Assembly (NCBI RefSeq): GCF_030512175.1
Contig: NZ_JAULBL010000002.1
Location: forward strand, 1,858,149 to 1,922,148
Length of the DNA: 64,000 nt
Direction: 5' to 3'
Origin: Paeniglutamicibacter sulfureus
GTDB taxonomy: Bacteria > Actinomycetota > Actinomycetes > Actinomycetales > Micrococcaceae
The position numbers and the translations under genes were made by a program. How positions within the stretch are numbered: position 1 is the stretch's first letter; every line of letters starts with the position of its first letter. Positions 15,639-23,847 of this stretch are shown in pieces. Under the pieces are notes generated by a model. That model had not been told where the DNA came from, made no database searches, and was given only the letters and a program-made list of their open reading frames with translations.

Positions 15639-18600
15639 ATGGTGGCAGAGCACCAGCAGCACACAGATGAATTGGTCTCCACGTGGGTTGACTCCCTGGG
15701 CCCAGGGGTGGGAACCGACACGTTGCTGCGGTTTGCCCCCTCGGTGTCCAACAGCATCGACATCACCCACGCGCATCCTTCGGGGCTTGCCCAGTTCCTG
15801 GCAGGACGACGCACCCGGCTCTCCACGCTGCTGCGCGACTCGGACCAGTACGATTCCGCCCGACGCACCGCCGACGCACTGCGCGGCAAGATCCGCGAGC
15901 TCTGGGACGAGCGCGGCATCGACGTCGGCTATCTCTCCGCCGGCCAGGCCAACTGGCGCGCCGTGCACGAGGGTCGCAGCGAGCAGTTCAACGCCCCCAT
16001 CATGCTCGGGCGCATCGTGCTCTCGGTGCGCGATGACCAGGACGACTTCGAGATCCAGCTCATGGGCCGGGCCGAGTTCTCACCCGCGCTGCTGCGCTAC
16101 CTGCGACGCCAGCACCGCCTGGACATCGACGTCGAGGCGATCAACGCCGCCGCCTACTCCATCGCCCGCTTCGACCCGACCCGCGCGATGGACGCGCTGC
16201 GCACCCAGGTCGCCGACGTCTCCGGCATGGTCATCGCCCACCGCTTGTTGATCTCCACCTTCGCCGACCTCGCGGACCCGGCGGACCCGGGCAGCATCGA
16301 CATGCGGCACCCCGTGCTGGAAAAGCTTTTCGAGGCGGAGCTGAGCCGCGGCGAACGCGCCCCCGGCACCTCCTCCAGCTCCACGGCCAAGACGGGCCAC
16401 ACCCGCCCCGCCCGCAGCAGCGACGAGCGCAACCCCGCCGACGAGCTGCTGTTGCTGGATGCCGACGAGTCCCAGCAGGCGGTGCTGGACCTCGTCGAGG
16501 CGGGGGAGTCGGTGGCCGTCAGCGCCCCGGCCGGCAGCGGACAGACCCAGACGGCCCTGAACGCCGCCGGCGTGCTGGCTTCCGCGGGCAAGCGCGTGCT
16601 GGTGGTGGCCGAAAGGCGCTCCAGCGCCGAGGAATTCGTGGCCCGCTTCGCCGGGCTGGACCTGGCCGGAACCGCGCTGCTGCTGAGCCCCGAGGAGGAC
16701 CCCGACGCGCTGCGCGACCTGCTGACCCGGGCGATCCTGCGCAACGAGCGCGCCATCGAACCACAGCTGGGCAAGCTGCACGCCTCGCTGCGCGAACACC
16801 GCCACGCCCTGCTTGACCACGTGCGTTCGCTGCATTCCACCCGCGCCCGCTGGGGCTGCTCGCCCTACCGGGCCATGCAGGAACTGGCCCGGCTCACGTC
16901 GCTGGACCCCGCGCCCGCCACCATGGTGCGGCTGAAGCGCTCGGTGCTCGACTCGATCACCAGCCGCACCGCCACCGCCGAGCAGCTCAAGCGCGCCGCG
17001 GAGCTCGGTGCCTTCGTCCGGGCCTCGGCCTCCAGCCCCTGGTACGGGGCGCGGCTGCGCAACAAGCGCGACACCGACACCGCCCTTGACCTGGTCACCG
17101 GGCTGCAGCGGGACCTGCCGATCCTGCGCGAGCACATGCTCAAGGTCGCCGCGCACTCCGAGATCCGCCTGGCCGACTCCTACAACAAGTGGGGCGAGCA
17201 ACTGGACCTGCTGGTTGCCGTGCGCTCGTCGCTGGACAAGTTCGAGTCCGACATCTTCGACAAGTCGGTGGAGGACCTGATCTCCGCCACCGCCTCCTCC
17301 TCCTGGCGCCGGGAGCGCGGCATCGAGATGAGCTCGATGACCCGCTCGCGGCTGCGCAAGGTCGCCAAGGACTACGTGCGCCCCGGCGTGCACGTCTCGG
17401 ACCTGCAGTCCGCGCTCGAGGCCGTCCAGGAACAGCACCTGGCCTGGCGCCACCACGCCACCTCCCAGCGCCACCCGATGGTTCCCGCCGGGCTGCTGGA
17501 CGTCAACGCCGGCTACCAGGACGCCGGTTCGCGCCTCGACAAGTTGGCGACGCTGCTGCCCGAGGCCGTCGGCCGCTCCCTGCGCGACGAGCCGGTCACC
17601 ACCTTGCAGGAACGCATGGACGAGCTGCTGGAGCACAAGGGCGAACTGGACCAGCTGCCCGAACGCACGCTGATCACCGAGCAGCTGGCCGAACACGGCC
17701 TGGGTGAGCTGATGGACGACTTCCGGTCGCGCAACGTCGCCCCCGATGCCGTCGCCGCGGAGCTGGACCTGGCCTGGTGGCAGTCGGCGCTGGAGGCCAT
17801 GATCTCCGGCGACGACTTCCTGGCGATGAACGACGGGGACAAGCTGCGCCGCCTGGAGGCCGACTACCGGCTGGCCGACTCCGCGCACGTTTCCTCCGGC
17901 TCCTCGCGCCTGCGCTGGGCCCTGGCCAAGGCGTGGAAGGCCGCACTGGCCGACCACCGGGCGGCATCGCGCGAGCTGCGGGCCATGCTCAAGGACGGCG
18001 AGCCCTCCGTCGCCGACCTCGCCGCACTCGGGGACTCCCTGCTGAACTCGCTGTGCCCGGTCTGGGTTGGTTCCCCGCTGCTGATCCCCGCCACCGTGCC
18101 TGCAGGAATGGAATTCGACGCGGTCATCCTGCTGGATGCCGATTCGCTCTCGCTGCGCTCGGTGCTGGGCTCCATTTCGCGTTCCGGGCAGGTCATCGCG
18201 TTCGGCGACACCATGATGGGCGCCCCGAACCCGTTCGAGGTCTCGGTGGACCCCACGGCGCATACCCGCGTCGAGTCGGCCCCGATTTCCGCGATGGAAT
18301 CCCTCCAGGAGGTGCTGCCGCTCATCCGGCTCTCCACCGCCTACCGCGGCATCGACGAGGGGCTCACCGAGTCCCTCTCGCACGACTTCTACGCCGGTTC
18401 GCTCTCCCGACTGCCCGCCGCCCGCTCGCTGGGGGCCGGCACCCCGGCGCTGAAGGCCGAGTACGTGCCGGACGGCACCGGGTCCCTGGGTGCCGACGGC
18501 GAATCCGTCGAGACCACCGTGGCGGAGGTGCAACGCGTCGTCGACCTGGTCTTCACGCACCTGGCCCGCCGCGGCGACACGACCCTGGCCGTCATCGCCG

Positions 18601-19418
18601 GCAACCGGCGGCACGCCGCCGCCATCGCCGAGGGCATCCGCGTGCAGCTGCCCAACCACCCCTGGGCGACGAAGTACTTCCGCGCCGCCAAGGAACGCTT
18701 CCTGGTCACCAGCGTCGACCGCCTGGCCGGGCTGCAGCGCGACGCCATCATCCTCTCGGCGGGCTACGGCCGCACCACCCACGGCAAGACGGTGCACGAC
18801 TTCGGCGCCCTGTCGCAGCCCGGCGGCGACGAGCTGTTCGTCAACGCCGTCACCCGCGCCCGCGAGTCGATGGTGCTGGTCTCGGCGCTGCGTCCGCAGG
18901 ACATGGATCTGGCGCGCATGCGCTTCGGCGCCTACCGCTTCCTGGAGCTCTTCGGCCGGGTGCTCGGCGGGGATTCGGGCATGTCCTCGACCGCCACGCC
19001 GCTGCAGGACCCGCTGGTCACCGACCTGATGTCCCGGCTGGCCGAGCGCGGGGCCATCGTCACCCAGCACTACCGCGGCGTGCTGGACATCGCCGCACAC
19101 GCGCTTGATGTCACCGGCAACGGCGCGGCCGTGCCGCTGGCCGTGGTGTACGACGGCACCCAGGGCTACCGGGAACTCTCGGTGCGCGAGCGCAGCCGCC
19201 TGCGCCCGCAGCTTTTCGAGGCCCTGGGCTGGCGCTATGTGCCGCTGTGGACCATCGACGTGTTCTCCGACCCCGACAAGGTCGCCAACGAGCTCGCCGG
19301 ATTCCTGGCGCTTGACGCAGCCACGGGCGACGACGCAGCCCCCGGCGGCTCCACCGGCCCATCGACCGCAGGTTCGCGGAATGCCGGACGCCGGGAGTCC
19401 GACCTGGCCGATGCGTAG
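15639..19418 (+). CDS. Upf1-like helicase fused to MTES_1575-type nuclease domain; ATPase motifs degenerate
   Basis: A 1259-residue protein with a ribosome binding site (GAAGGGACGG) before ATG 15639. Residues 1-290 are a conserved N-terminal region. From about 280 it resembles SF1B/Upf1-type helicases, with a long helical insertion at 340-800 and the second helicase core at 815-1085. Key residues are altered. The P-loop reads GSGQTQT, with Gln302 where the invariant Lys belongs. Motif II reads LLDADS (832-836) instead of DEAx. Motif III is GDTMMG. The motif VI region VTRARES near 1073 is kept. Residues about 1125-1240 look like the restriction-endonuclease-fold MTES_1575/Vsr-like domain (RSRLRPQLFEALGWRYVPLWT), with weak active-site acids. 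The small gene at 19421 follows after 2 bp. The function is unknown; ATP hydrolysis is doubtful. Confidence 0.85.
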   Translation: MVAEHQQHTDELVSTWVDSLGPGVGTDTLLRFAPSVSNSIDITHAHPSGLAQFLAGRRTRLSTLLRDSDQYDSARRTADALRGKIRELWDERGIDVGYLSAGQANWRAVHEGRSEQFNAPIMLGRIVLSVRDDQDDFEIQLMGRAEFSPALLRYLRRQHRLDIDVEAINAAAYSIARFDPTRAMDALRTQVADVSGMVIAHRLLISTFADLADPADPGSIDMRHPVLEKLFEAELSRGERAPGTSSSSTAKTGHTRPARSSDERNPADELLLLDADESQQAVLDLVEAGESVAVSAPAGSGQTQTALNAAGVLASAGKRVLVVAERRSSAEEFVARFAGLDLAGTALLLSPEEDPDALRDLLTRAILRNERAIEPQLGKLHASLREHRHALLDHVRSLHSTRARWGCSPYRAMQELARLTSLDPAPATMVRLKRSVLDSITSRTATAEQLKRAAELGAFVRASASSPWYGARLRNKRDTDTALDLVTGLQRDLPILREHMLKVAAHSEIRLADSYNKWGEQLDLLVAVRSSLDKFESDIFDKSVEDLISATASSSWRRERGIEMSSMTRSRLRKVAKDYVRPGVHVSDLQSALEAVQEQHLAWRHHATSQRHPMVPAGLLDVNAGYQDAGSRLDKLATLLPEAVGRSLRDEPVTTLQERMDELLEHKGELDQLPERTLITEQLAEHGLGELMDDFRSRNVAPDAVAAELDLAWWQSALEAMISGDDFLAMNDGDKLRRLEADYRLADSAHVSSGSSRLRWALAKAWKAALADHRAASRELRAMLKDGEPSVADLAALGDSLLNSLCPVWVGSPLLIPATVPAGMEFDAVILLDADSLSLRSVLGSISRSGQVIAFGDTMMGAPNPFEVSVDPTAHTRVESAPISAMESLQEVLPLIRLSTAYRGIDEGLTESLSHDFYAGSLSRLPAARSLGAGTPALKAEYVPDGTGSLGADGESVETTVAEVQRVVDLVFTHLARRGDTTLAVIAGNRRHAAAIAEGIRVQLPNHPWATKYFRAAKERFLVTSVDRLAGLQRDAIILSAGYGRTTHGKTVHDFGALSQPGGDELFVNAVTRARESMVLVSALRPQDMDLARMRFGAYRFLELFGRVLGGDSGMSSTATPLQDPLVTDLMSRLAERGAIVTQHYRGVLDIAAHALDVTGNGAAVPLAVVYDGTQGYRELSVRERSRLRPQLFEALGWRYVPLWTIDVFSDPDKVANELAGFLALDAATGDDAAPGGSTGPSTAGSRNAGRRESDLADA

Positions 19419-19420
19419 CC

Positions 19421-19813
19421 ATGTCCGATGAGCCCGAAGCGCCGCGGCGAAAGAAACCGCGGCGCTTCACCGCACCCCCGCAACAGGTCAGCGAGTCGGC
19501 ACTGGTCGGCGTCTTTCAGCTGCCGCACGGAGCCGGACGCCCGGCGACGCTCCCGTCCACGGATGCCGGCACAGGAGTGGAGGCAGGGACAGAAGCTGGG
19601 ACGGAAGCAGCGGCAGATGCAGGGGGCGCCGCCGATGCAGCGCCTGCCACCGCCGATGCAGCGCCTGCCACCGCCCCGACACCGGCGAAACCCGGCGACA
19701 AGCGGCCGGTCCTTGACCAGCAGGCTGCGGAGGACGATCCGCGGCGCTGGGGAGATGGGGACGACAACCTCGGCGACTGGCTAAAGTCCCAGCGTCCGCC
19801 ACACTGGGACTGA
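19421..19813 (+). CDS. Small disordered protein coupled to the helicase gene
   Basis: A 130-residue protein whose ATG lies 2 bp after the stop of the large helicase-like gene, so translation is probably coupled. The N-terminus is basic (RRKKPRRF). The middle is Ala/Thr/Gly/Glu-rich with an internal repeat (ADAAPAT twice). The C-terminus is acidic and aromatic (RRWGDGDDNLGDWLKSQ), reading like a short linear motif that could dock on a partner. No domain is recognised. Co-expression with the helicase-nuclease suggests an accessory subunit, which is inference only. Confidence 0.75.
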   Translation: MSDEPEAPRRKKPRRFTAPPQQVSESALVGVFQLPHGAGRPATLPSTDAGTGVEAGTEAGTEAAADAGGAADAAPATADAAPATAPTPAKPGDKRPVLDQQAAEDDPRRWGDGDDNLGDWLKSQRPPHWD

Positions 19814-19876
19814 TCACCCGCACTTCCCGCCGGCCTCACGACCTTCCCGCCGACGGCCGGCCGCCATCCAAGCGGC

Positions 19877-20581
19877 CTACGGGTTGACCAGCACCACCGA
19901 CACCTTGCCCCGTTGCGCCGCCGTGGAGAGCTGCTCGGCACTGCCGGCCCCGGCTCCCACCACGATCAAGCCACCCTGCCCGGACGCGGTGGAAACGCTC
20001 CACGGTTCCTGGCCGTCGGGCTGGACCTGCGCCTCGGTCCACAGGATCGGCACCGCCCGCGCCAGCACCCGCGACTCCAGCTTCGTCTCAAATCCATTGC
20101 CCTCGGTCAACACCACGTCGACGCGCTGCCCCGCGCGCACCAGGGACGCTGTTTGCTCGTCATCCAGGCGCAGCGGCACCGCGACGGATCCGGGTGCGAG
20201 TCCGGCCAGGAGCCCGGGCCCGATGACCATCGTGGGAATCACCGGCGTGCCGGCCAACAGCGGAATCGCCAGCCGGGAGCCGGCGGCCGGTGGCTGGTTT
20301 CCGTAGGTGCCCTCGGGTACCAACGAGCGCGGAACCGATTCGCGGCTCAGGTCCTCTGGCCGCAACAGGGAGCCGACGGGCAGGTCCCGGCCCGCGACCA
20401 GCACATCGATGCGTTCCTCCGTTGCGGGGGCGAGCACTGCCAGGGACACCGCCAGCGAGAGCATGGCGAGCGCCGCGGCAAGGTGCCTGCGGTACTTGGC
20501 GAACAATTCCCTGCCCGAGCGGCGGGGAGCCCGGGCAGACGGAAACCGGCGCGGTACTTCGGTACGGCGAAAAAGTGACAT
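19877..20581 (-). CDS. SAF-domain protein, CpaB/RcpC-like
   Basis: A 234-residue protein with a basic N-terminus, one transmembrane helix at about 33-52, then a SAF (antifreeze-like) domain at about 57-120 (VLVAGRDLPVGSLLRPEDL and the IPLLAGTPV strand). A second beta region is typical of the Flp/tight-adherence pilus assembly protein CpaB/RcpC. CpaB proteins sit on the outer side of the membrane and help pilus assembly. No tad or flp genes are in the window, so the role may be separate from pili. It is on the minus strand with fmdB upstream (gap 168 bp). Confidence 0.8.
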   Translation of the reverse strand: MSLFRRTEVPRRFPSARAPRRSGRELFAKYRRHLAAALAMLSLAVSLAVLAPATEERIDVLVAGRDLPVGSLLRPEDLSRESVPRSLVPEGTYGNQPPAAGSRLAIPLLAGTPVIPTMVIGPGLLAGLAPGSVAVPLRLDDEQTASLVRAGQRVDVVLTEGNGFETKLESRVLARAVPILWTEAQVQPDGQEPWSVSTASGQGGLIVVGAGAGSAEQLSTAAQRGKVSVVLVNP

Positions 20582-20594
20582 GCATTAAGCAACG

Positions 20595-20626
20595 CATGGG
20601 CCCCATCCAAACGGATGAGGCCCATG
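20595..20626. other. Hairpin between fmdB and the CpaB-like gene
   Basis: An 8-bp stem CATGGGCC/GGCCCATG enclosing a second stem ATCC/GGAT with a 4-nt loop. On the minus strand it lies between fmdB and the CpaB-like gene. It lacks a T run, so it could be a weak terminator or an mRNA-stabilising structure. Confidence 0.5.
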
Positions 20627-20749
20627 ACGAGGTTGTTATGCCGCCGGGTCGCGACAATCCTGTGCGAGGAAGTGCATCCCGGTTCCACGGTTCCCCGGGA
20701 CCCGGGAAAATACGGCTCGGGCGGCATTCGGCACCCAGGAGGACGGCGC

Positions 20750-21016
20750 CTAAGCGGAAGTCGATGCCGAGGCGGAAACCTTGCTCGGGCTGCTGCTGGC
20801 TGCCGGGGCGCTGGCGGCCGGGGTGCTGGAGCTCGTCGTCGAGCGCGAGTCGTTGCGGTAGAACCCGGAACCCTTGAACACCACGCCGACGCTGTTGAAC
20901 TTCTTGCGCAACGCGCCCTGGCATTCGGGGCAGATGGTCAGTGCCTCGTCGCTGAAGGACTGGACAACCTCCATGGCATGGCCACAGTCCTTGCAGGCAT
21001 AAACATAGGTAGGCAT
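20750..21016 (-). CDS. FmdB-family zinc ribbon protein
   Basis: An 88-residue protein. Residues 1-50 form the FmdB zinc ribbon: MPTYVYACKDCG supplies the first CxxC (Cys8, Cys11) and TICPECQG the second (Cys29, Cys32), with the family ending FKGSGFYRND. The remaining third is a Ser/Ala/Pro-rich low-complexity tail. An AAAGGA ribosome binding site precedes the ATG. FmdB proteins are thought to regulate amidase/formamidase genes in some bacteria, but the family is general and its role here is unknown. In related genomes I recall it next to the 5-formyl-THF cyclo-ligase gene, as here. Confidence 0.92.
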   Translation of the reverse strand: MPTYVYACKDCGHAMEVVQSFSDEALTICPECQGALRKKFNSVGVVFKGSGFYRNDSRSTTSSSTPAASAPAASSSPSKVSASASTSA

Positions 21017-21166
21017 ATTGATCCTTTCGCACGGGCGATGCGTGCCTGGCCGCGGGGCCGAAGCACCTGGCGGCGCGGCCGGTCACCCGGACAAGCGACT
21101 GTTGAAGAGGGGAATGCGGGCACCGGGGGCGCCCGCCTACACCAATTCTATCGCACGTCCCGGCGG

Positions 21167-21769
21167 CTACTTGGTGAGGTTACGCACTCCGGAGGGCAGC
21201 GCGACGGCATCGACGCGCTGGTCGAAGGGTTCGACGGGGAAATGGCCGGCCGGTACGAACTCGTGCTCGAAGGCGATGCTCAACAGCTTCGGGCGGCGCG
21301 CGGTGTCCGGCAGGGACTGGATGAACCGGTCGTAGTAGCCGCCACCCTGCCCCAGCCGGTCTCCGTTTTCATCCACTGCCTGCGCCGGGACCAGGATGAC
21401 GTCGACCTCCGCCATCAGCTCGGGGCCGTGGCGTTCGCCCACCGGTTCATCGATGGGCCCGACGGCACTGCGGGCCATCGGGACCCCGGGGTACCAGCGG
21501 GACCACGACAGGCGCCGCAGAGGCTCGCAGATCGGGACGTAGATGGTGTAGCCGGCGGTGTGCAGTTCCACCAACAGGGAGGCGGTGGGCGGTTCGGAGC
21601 CGTAGGACAGGAAGAAGGTCAGCGTCCGCCGCGGCGCGTTGTGCACCAGCCACGGGATCAGGTGGCCGGCCAGCGACGCCATCTCCGATTCGCGCAGGGC
21701 AGGTCCCATGGCACGGCGGCGTGCGCGCAACAGGTTTCGGACTTCGTCCTTGGGGTTCATCTCGCTCAC
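21167..21769 (-). CDS. 5-formyltetrahydrofolate cyclo-ligase
   Basis: ATP-dependent conversion of 5-formyl-THF to 5,10-methenyl-THF, recycling folate in the cytoplasm. The 200-residue product shows the family layout: N-terminal RNLLRARRRAM, the substrate loop in LSYGSEPPTASL, PVGERHGPELMAEVDVILVPA, and the signature RLGQGGGYYDRFI near residue 150. Two starts compete: GTG 21769 and ATG 21760. The GTG is preferred because a TAGACT box lies exactly 7 nt upstream, the pattern seen at other leaderless genes here. The frame is open further upstream, but that part is the 16-bp tandem repeat read as protein. Confidence 0.93.
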   Translation of the reverse strand: MSEMNPKDEVRNLLRARRRAMGPALRESEMASLAGHLIPWLVHNAPRRTLTFFLSYGSEPPTASLLVELHTAGYTIYVPICEPLRRLSWSRWYPGVPMARSAVGPIDEPVGERHGPELMAEVDVILVPAQAVDENGDRLGQGGGYYDRFIQSLPDTARRPKLLSIAFEHEFVPAGHFPVEPFDQRVDAVALPSGVRNLTK

Positions 21770-21776
21770 ATTCCAC

Positions 21777-21782
21777 AGTCTA
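21777..21782 (-). promoter_or_regulatory. -10 element of the cyclo-ligase gene (leaderless type)
   Basis: TAGACT on the minus strand, 7 nt before the GTG at 21769; it sets the start choice. Confidence 0.6.
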
Positions 21783-21804
21783 GCGATCCGTGCGATGCGC
21801 GAGG

Positions 21805-21927
21805 CTGAAACCGCGCGACAGGGAAACCGCTTGATCCGGAAACCGGGCGACGCGGAAACAGGGCGACCCCGAAACAGGGCGACCCCGAAACCGGGCGACG
21901 CGGAAACCGGGCGACGCGGAAACAGGG
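21805..21927. repeat. 16-bp tandem repeat array between divergent genes
   Basis: Consensus GGAAACCGGGCGACGC. Five well-kept units lie at 21838, 21854, 21870, 21886 and 21902, a partial unit at 21918, and two decayed units at 21805 and 21821. Variation is concentrated at two sites (C/A at unit position 7, G/C at position 15). Confidence 0.92.
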
Positions 21928-22088
21928 GGGAGTGCGGGAGCACCCGGGGCAGCACCCGGCGAGGCCGGAACAACCCGAGCCACACCCCCCAGGCAACCCG
22001 CGGCGGCCCCGGCGGGTCGCCAAGGGCAAGATCCCGGCAGCACGCCGTCGATCGGCACGGTCGGCACGATCGGCACGGGTGGAATAGC

Positions 22089-22094
22089 TAAGAT
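22089..22094 (+). promoter_or_regulatory. -10 element of rimJ-like gene (leaderless type)
   Basis: TAAGAT, a near-consensus -10, ends 6 nt before ATG 22101; no Shine-Dalgarno sequence is present. Confidence 0.65.
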
Positions 22095-22100
22095 TGGTGC

Positions 22101-22721
22101 ATGTCCGAATTTGATCGCCACTGGCCCGTCACCGTGCAGGGGCCGCGATTGCTGCTGCGCCCGCTGCGCCGCCGTGACAAGGCCGAATGGATGCATTTGC
22201 GCCGCAGCAACGACCGCTGGCTTGCCCCCTGGGACGCGACCCTGCCCGAGGGCACCGGGTACCCGGCGGACTTCGGACAGATGGTCGCCACGCAGAACCG
22301 CTCGGCGCGCCAAGGCCAGTGCCTGCCCTGGGTCATCGCCCTGCCCTCCATCCACACCAGGCGCGCCCCGATCGTCGGGCAACTGTCGGTCTCCTCGATC
22401 GTGTGGGGCGCGGCGCGCAGCGGTTCGATCGGATACTGGGTCGACGCGAAGCACGCCGGGGCCGGGATTGCGCCCGAAGCCGTCGCCATGGCGGTGGACC
22501 ATTGCTTCACGGCCATGGGGCTGCACCGCATCGAAATCAACATCCGCCCGGAAAACGGCGCCAGCCTGCGCGTGGTCGAGAAGCTGGGCTTCCGCGACGA
22601 GGGCGTGCGCAAGGACTACCTGCACATCAACGGGCGGTGGGCCGACCACCGCAGCTTCGCGTTGACCGCAGCGGAAGTGCCGGAGGGCATGCTCAACCAA
22701 TGGCTGGCCAGGACGCCGTAG
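22101..22721 (+). CDS. GNAT N-acetyltransferase, RimJ/RimL type
   Basis: A 206-residue enzyme of the ribosomal-protein-alanine acetyltransferase group, which transfers acetyl from acetyl-CoA to N-terminal amines. Visible elements: LLLRPLRRRDKAEW at the N-terminus, IGYWVDAKHAGAGIAPEAV (the beta-4/loop/alpha-3 region that binds the CoA pyrophosphate), the HRIEININ-like HRIEINIRPENGASLRVVEK segment, and LGFRDEGVRKDYLHINGRW, all characteristic of RimJ/RimL. Whether the target is a ribosomal protein or another protein is not shown. The stop codon lies inside a 13-bp tandem duplication (22714-22739). Confidence 0.92.
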   Translation: MSEFDRHWPVTVQGPRLLLRPLRRRDKAEWMHLRRSNDRWLAPWDATLPEGTGYPADFGQMVATQNRSARQGQCLPWVIALPSIHTRRAPIVGQLSVSSIVWGAARSGSIGYWVDAKHAGAGIAPEAVAMAVDHCFTAMGLHRIEINIRPENGASLRVVEKLGFRDEGVRKDYLHINGRWADHRSFALTAAEVPEGMLNQWLARTP

Positions 22722-22739
22722 CGAGGCGCCGTAGCGAGG
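22714..22739. repeat. 13-bp perfect tandem duplication across the rimJ-like stop
   Basis: CGCCGTAGCGAGG at 22714-22726 and 22727-22739. The TAG stop of the acetyltransferase (22719-22721) is inside the first copy. Confidence 0.9.
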
Positions 22740-23006
22740 GCGCCGGCAATGGCAAAATGTGGCGAAATCACAAATTAGTCCAGAGTATTGCCGGACACAC
22801 CGGGTTGAATGCGGCACCATCCGCCGAAGCATGCTTAATGTGGTTGACGTGGACGTTTCACATTGACAACATTTTTGGGCGACGAAGCAGGACGCCGGGG
22901 GCAGTTGCAGTGAATGGAAGCACCACAATGGAGTAAATCGGCGGCTGTAAAGCGACGCCGTGGCAATCCGCAGGAGAAATCAGTCGCCAGCCGACGGAGG
23001 AGCAAC

Positions 23007-23822
23007 ATGGCACCGGTAGCATCCAACGCTTCAGTCGCGTCACCATCGACTGGGCAGCGACCCCTGCGGATTTTTTACGACCGGGTGGCCATCGCCCTGC
23101 TCGGCTGCCTCTCCGTGCTGGCCCTGCCCATCGGCGGCGTGCTGGCCCTGGCGGGCGTGTTCTCCGGATGGGTGCCGTTGGTTGCCCTGCTTCTGGCCTT
23201 TGCAAGCTTCTCAGCGCTGCGCGGCCTGGCCGTGCGGGACAGGCGCGCCAAGCTGCTCGCCCGGATGGAAACCACGCGGACCCGCGCCATGGAAACCGGC
23301 CGCGCCCCGAGCCCCGAACCGGCCCGCAAGACCGCCGTCGTCTTCGACGCCCAGCCGAACTCCAACAAGCGTGCCCCGCGCCTGACAGTTGAGGAATTGC
23401 GTGCCGAGGCACTGCGCATCGCCCACAAGGGTGCTGCGCTCCAGCGCCCCGAGGGCTGGGAGCCCACCGAGGTCCCGTTGCCGCAATACGTCGTGGCCAA
23501 AACCGTCCAGCGTCCTGCCCCTGCCCCGCTGCAGGCAGCTGCCGAGCTGAAGGCCTCCAGCACCGCGACGCTGCGTGCCCAGGAGGCCGCCGCCCGCCTG
23601 GCCGAAGCCGCCGGGACCGAAGGCGACGGCGCCGAAGACGTGCAGAAGATTCCCGCCATCCCGGCTGCCCCGCTGACCGAGCCGGTCCAGCCTGCCCGGC
23701 CCACCGGCACCTCCGATCCCGTCGGGAAGCCGGCTGCGGAAACCACTGCCGTCCGCGCACCGCGCGCCGAGGCCACCGACCGCATCAACCTCGACGACGT
23801 CATGCAGCGTCGCCGGGCCTGA
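23007..23822 (+). CDS. Two-helix membrane protein, unknown function
   Basis: No family is recognised. ATG 23007 is chosen because of a strong GGAGGAG ribosome binding site at 22996-23002. The 271-residue product has about 20 polar residues, then two closely spaced transmembrane helices at roughly 30-52 and 56-75 (VAIALLGCLSVLALPIGGVLAL and LVALLLAFASFSAL), and a long cytoplasmic, Ala/Pro/Glu-rich, probably disordered tail. A structured segment (RLTVEELRAEALRIAHKGAALQ) and a conserved-looking end (RINLDDVMQRRRA) flank the tail. It is followed after 25 bp by the phosphotransferase gene, probably in one operon. The 285 bp upstream hold an AT-rich promoter-like stretch with TTGACG at 22844 and TTGACA at 22863. 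Confidence 0.75.
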   Translation: MAPVASNASVASPSTGQRPLRIFYDRVAIALLGCLSVLALPIGGVLALAGVFSGWVPLVALLLAFASFSALRGLAVRDRRAKLLARMETTRTRAMETGRAPSPEPARKTAVVFDAQPNSNKRAPRLTVEELRAEALRIAHKGAALQRPEGWEPTEVPLPQYVVAKTVQRPAPAPLQAAAELKASSTATLRAQEAAARLAEAAGTEGDGAEDVQKIPAIPAAPLTEPVQPARPTGTSDPVGKPAAETTAVRAPRAEATDRINLDDVMQRRRA

Positions 23823-23847
23823 GCCGCCACACACCCCCTTTGCACCG

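Larger units (their letters stand above)
21770..22100. other. Divergent region cyclo-ligase / rimJ-like gene
   Basis: These 331 bp contain a leaderless-type -10 box at each end, the 16-bp repeat array in the first half, and no credible gene. Reading frames across it are repeat-derived. Confidence 0.6.

Noticed and set aside
16080-19100. A 1006-codon open frame on the minus strand opposite the helicase-like gene
   Set aside because: Composition is Gly/His/Arg/Gln-rich without domains, as expected for the antisense of a high-GC gene; the plus-strand protein has recognisable motifs over the same span.
21838-21927. Possible CRISPR or protein-coding repeat (the array can be read as a PVSASPGF-like protein)
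   Set aside because: There are no spacers. The frame only appears because 16-bp units keep reading open for a few copies, and it lies upstream of the better supported GTG start of the cyclo-ligase gene.
22844-22868. TTGACG/TTGACA as a strong sigma-A promoter for the gene at 23007
   Set aside because: No acceptable -10 lies 16-18 bp from either hexamer, so it is mentioned only as promoter-like sequence.
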